From contig DASYEQ010000109.1 of NCBI GenBank assembly GCA_036498945.1, positions 1-23,707 on the forward strand: 23,707 bases of DNA, written 5' to 3'. Both the position numbers and the translations under genes were made by a program. This document shows, in pieces, positions 22,379 through 23,707 of the stretch. Within the stretch, counting starts at the first letter, position 1. Each line of letters starts with the position of its first letter. The notes beneath the pieces are model-generated. The model saw only the letters and a list, made by a program, of their open reading frames with translations. It had not been told where the DNA came from and ran no database searches. Origin of the DNA: JAQGMJ01 sp036498945. GTDB lineage: Bacteria > Pseudomonadota > Gammaproteobacteria > Burkholderiales > JAEUOS01.

Positions 22379-22774
22379 TTAGGCGACGACGCCGATGATT
22401 TCGCCGCCGTGGCCGGCAGCACGCGCCGCGCGGTCGCTCATCACGCCCTGCGAAGTGGAGATGATTGCCACACCCAGGCCACCCAGGACCTTGGGCAGCT
22501 GGTCATTGCGCTTGTACACGCGCAGGCCAGGGCGGCTCACGCGATCGAGGCGATCGATGACCGGGCGGCCTTCGTGGTATTTCAGGACGATGTTCAGCGT
22601 CGGCTTGCCTTCCACGTCGGCGCGGGCGAACTCCTCGATATAGCCTTCGTCCTTCAGGACGCGGGCGATCTCGGCCTTCACCTTGGAGGCGGGCATGGAG
22701 ACGTCCGTATGCCCGATCATCTGGGCATTGCGGATGCGGGTGAACATGTCGGCGATGGGATCAGTCATGCTCAT
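22379..22774 (-). CDS. rpsH: 30S ribosomal protein S8
   Basis: The 131-residue protein starts MSMTDPIADMFTRIRNAQMIGH and ends with STSQGVMSDRAARAAGHGGEIIGVVA, matching S8. S8 binds the central domain of 16S rRNA, and in E. coli also the spc operon mRNA near rplE to repress it; whether such a site exists here was not resolved. The ATG two codons downstream is an alternative start, but MSM-type openings are usual in this group. Confidence 0.98.
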   Translation of the reverse strand: MSMTDPIADMFTRIRNAQMIGHTDVSMPASKVKAEIARVLKDEGYIEEFARADVEGKPTLNIVLKYHEGRPVIDRLDRVSRPGLRVYKRNDQLPKVLGGLGVAIISTSQGVMSDRAARAAGHGGEIIGVVA

Positions 22775-22815
22775 GGAGATCGATATCCCTGTATCAGTAA
22801 ATTAAAAAAGTAGCG

Positions 22816-23121
22816 TTACCAGCTGGCCTTACGCAGGCCCGGCACATCGCCGCGCATGGTGGCTTCACGAAGCTTGTTACGGGCCAGGCCGAACTTCCGG
22901 TAGTAGCCGTGGTCGCGGCCGGTCAGGGCGCAGCGGTTGCGCTGGCGGCCCTTGCCCGAGTCACGCGGCAGGCTAGCGAGCTTGGCGACCGCCTCCTGGC
23001 GCTCCTCTTCGCTCACGTTCAGGTCGCGGATGGTCTCTTTCAGCGCAGCACGCTTGGCAGCGAACTTCTTCGCCAGCTTGGCGCGCTTGACCTCGCGGTT
23101 CACCATGGAAGTCTTGGCCAT
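22816..23121 (-). CDS. rpsN: 30S ribosomal protein S14 (zinc-free form)
   Basis: The 101-residue protein has the long S14 layout ending in RQRNRCALTGRDHGYYRKFGLARNKLREATMRGDVPGLRKASW. It has a single cysteine in place of the paired CXXC motifs of the short zinc-binding form, so it is the zinc-independent (C-) version, as in most proteobacteria. S14 sits in the 30S head. It lies 12 bp after rplE. Confidence 0.98.
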   Translation of the reverse strand: MAKTSMVNREVKRAKLAKKFAAKRAALKETIRDLNVSEEERQEAVAKLASLPRDSGKGRQRNRCALTGRDHGYYRKFGLARNKLREATMRGDVPGLRKASW

Positions 23122-23133
23122 GTGCTTTTCCTC

Positions 23134-23673
23134 TTAGTTCCGGAACGGGAAGCTGAAGGCTTCCAGCAACGCCCGGGCTTCCTCGTTGGTGCGGGCCGTG
23201 GTGGTGATGGTGATGTCCATGCCACGCAGGGCGTCGATCTTGTCGTACTCGATCTCGGGGAAGATGATCTGTTCCTTCACGCCCATGCTGTAGTTGCCGC
23301 GCCCGTCGAAGGAGCGGCCGCTCACGCCGCGGAAGTCGCGCACGCGGGGCAGGGAGATGCTGATCAGGCGGTCCAGGAACTCGTACATCTGGGCACGGCG
23401 CAGGGTCACCTTGCAGCCGACCGGATAGCCGTCGCGGATCTTGAAGGTCGAGATCGACTTCTTGGCCTTGGTGATGACCGGCTTCTGGCCGGCGATCTTG
23501 GTCATATCGGAGACCGCGTTCTCGATGACCTTCTTGTCCGCAGTCGCCTCACCCACGCCCATGTTGAGTGTGATCTTGGTGATGCGCGGGACCTGCATCG
23601 GGTTCTTGTAGCCGAACTTCTCGGAGAGCTTCGGCACCACGGTCTTGCGGTAATGTTCTTGGAGACGGGTCAT
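23134..23673 (-). CDS. rplE: 50S ribosomal protein L5
   Basis: The 179-residue protein has L5 landmarks: YKNPMQVPRITKITLNMGVGEA, GQKPVITKAKKSISTFKIRDGYPVGCKVTLRR, VSGRSFDGRGNYSMGVKEQIIFPEI and the ending LLEAFSFPFRN. L5 binds 5S rRNA and touches P-site tRNA. Full length for the family. Confidence 0.98.
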   Translation of the reverse strand: MTRLQEHYRKTVVPKLSEKFGYKNPMQVPRITKITLNMGVGEATADKKVIENAVSDMTKIAGQKPVITKAKKSISTFKIRDGYPVGCKVTLRRAQMYEFLDRLISISLPRVRDFRGVSGRSFDGRGNYSMGVKEQIIFPEIEYDKIDALRGMDITITTTARTNEEARALLEAFSFPFRN

Positions 23674-23684
23674 GCCGGCGATCC

Positions 23685-23707
23685 TCAGACGTCAACCACT
23701 TCGTTGT
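23685..23707 (-). CDS. rplX: C-terminal end of 50S ribosomal protein L24 (partial)
   Basis: Only the last seven codons are inside the window (N-E-V-V-D-V-stop on the minus strand), 11 bp before the rplE start. Identity rests on the fixed gene order rplX-rplE and on a plausible L24 tail ending; the sequence is too short to prove it alone. Confidence 0.75.

Noticed and set aside
20811..22382. A 523-codon open frame on the plus strand opposite rpmD, rpsE, rplR and rplF
   Set aside because: It is antisense to four unmistakable ribosomal protein genes and has only biased low-information composition.

Overview
The window is a high-GC piece of a Betaproteobacterium chromosome, probably Burkholderiales/Rhodocyclales-like. 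The evidence is the classic order of the spc and alpha ribosomal operons, the sequence types of the RpoA, SecY and IF-1 proteins, a Bug-family (TctC) binding protein, and the neighbourhood cytochrome c / engB / hemB / dsbD / cutA. I cannot name a species. No tRNA, rRNA, CRISPR array, insertion sequence or prophage gene was recognised.

Layout. (1) 1-2187: the signal-peptide end of a leftward secreted protein (probably a cytochrome c), then rightward engB and hemB. Between engB and hemB lies a leftward promoter, three small hairpins and a canonical intrinsic terminator, which together predict a small RNA of about 100 nt. (2) 2275-6054: rightward genes for a CorA-type metal channel, a TlpA-like thioredoxin, a Tat-exported transglutaminase-like protein with a strong terminator, and a UPF0114/YqhA membrane protein. 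(3) 6090-8046: a leftward group with an EthD-domain protein, a small secreted beta-rich protein and a PRISE-like short-chain dehydrogenase. (4) 8193-10809: a Bug binding protein (+), an SMP-30/gluconolactonase-family protein (-) and an HD-domain hydrolase (+). (5) 10804-12551: a shortened DsbD and CutA (-), with FxsA (+) divergent from CutA. (6) 12726-15378: a NodI/NodJ-type ABC exporter followed by a class II aldolase-family protein, all leftward. (7) 15458-23707: a long leftward ribosomal operon, rplX(partial)-rplE-rpsN-rpsH-rplF-rplR-rpsE-rpmD-rplO-secY-infA-rpmJ-rpsM-rpsK-rpsD-rpoA-rplQ, closed by a 32-bp perfectly palindromic terminator.

How the genes fit together. Region 7 makes ribosome, translocon and RNA polymerase parts. 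EngB assists assembly of the large ribosomal subunit. HemB makes porphobilinogen for haem, next to the probable cytochrome c gene. TlpA-like and DsbD-like proteins handle thiols in the periplasm. The remaining genes form small metabolic or transport groups that look inserted into an otherwise conserved backbone (rplQ, cutA, dsbD, hemB, engB, cytochrome c).

The two most interesting items are the predicted small RNA at about 971-1071 (minus strand), with a CU-rich loop able to pair with Shine-Dalgarno sequences, and the DsbD homologue at 10804-11631. The latter has both soluble thiol domains joined directly, with the whole membrane electron-transfer domain absent.
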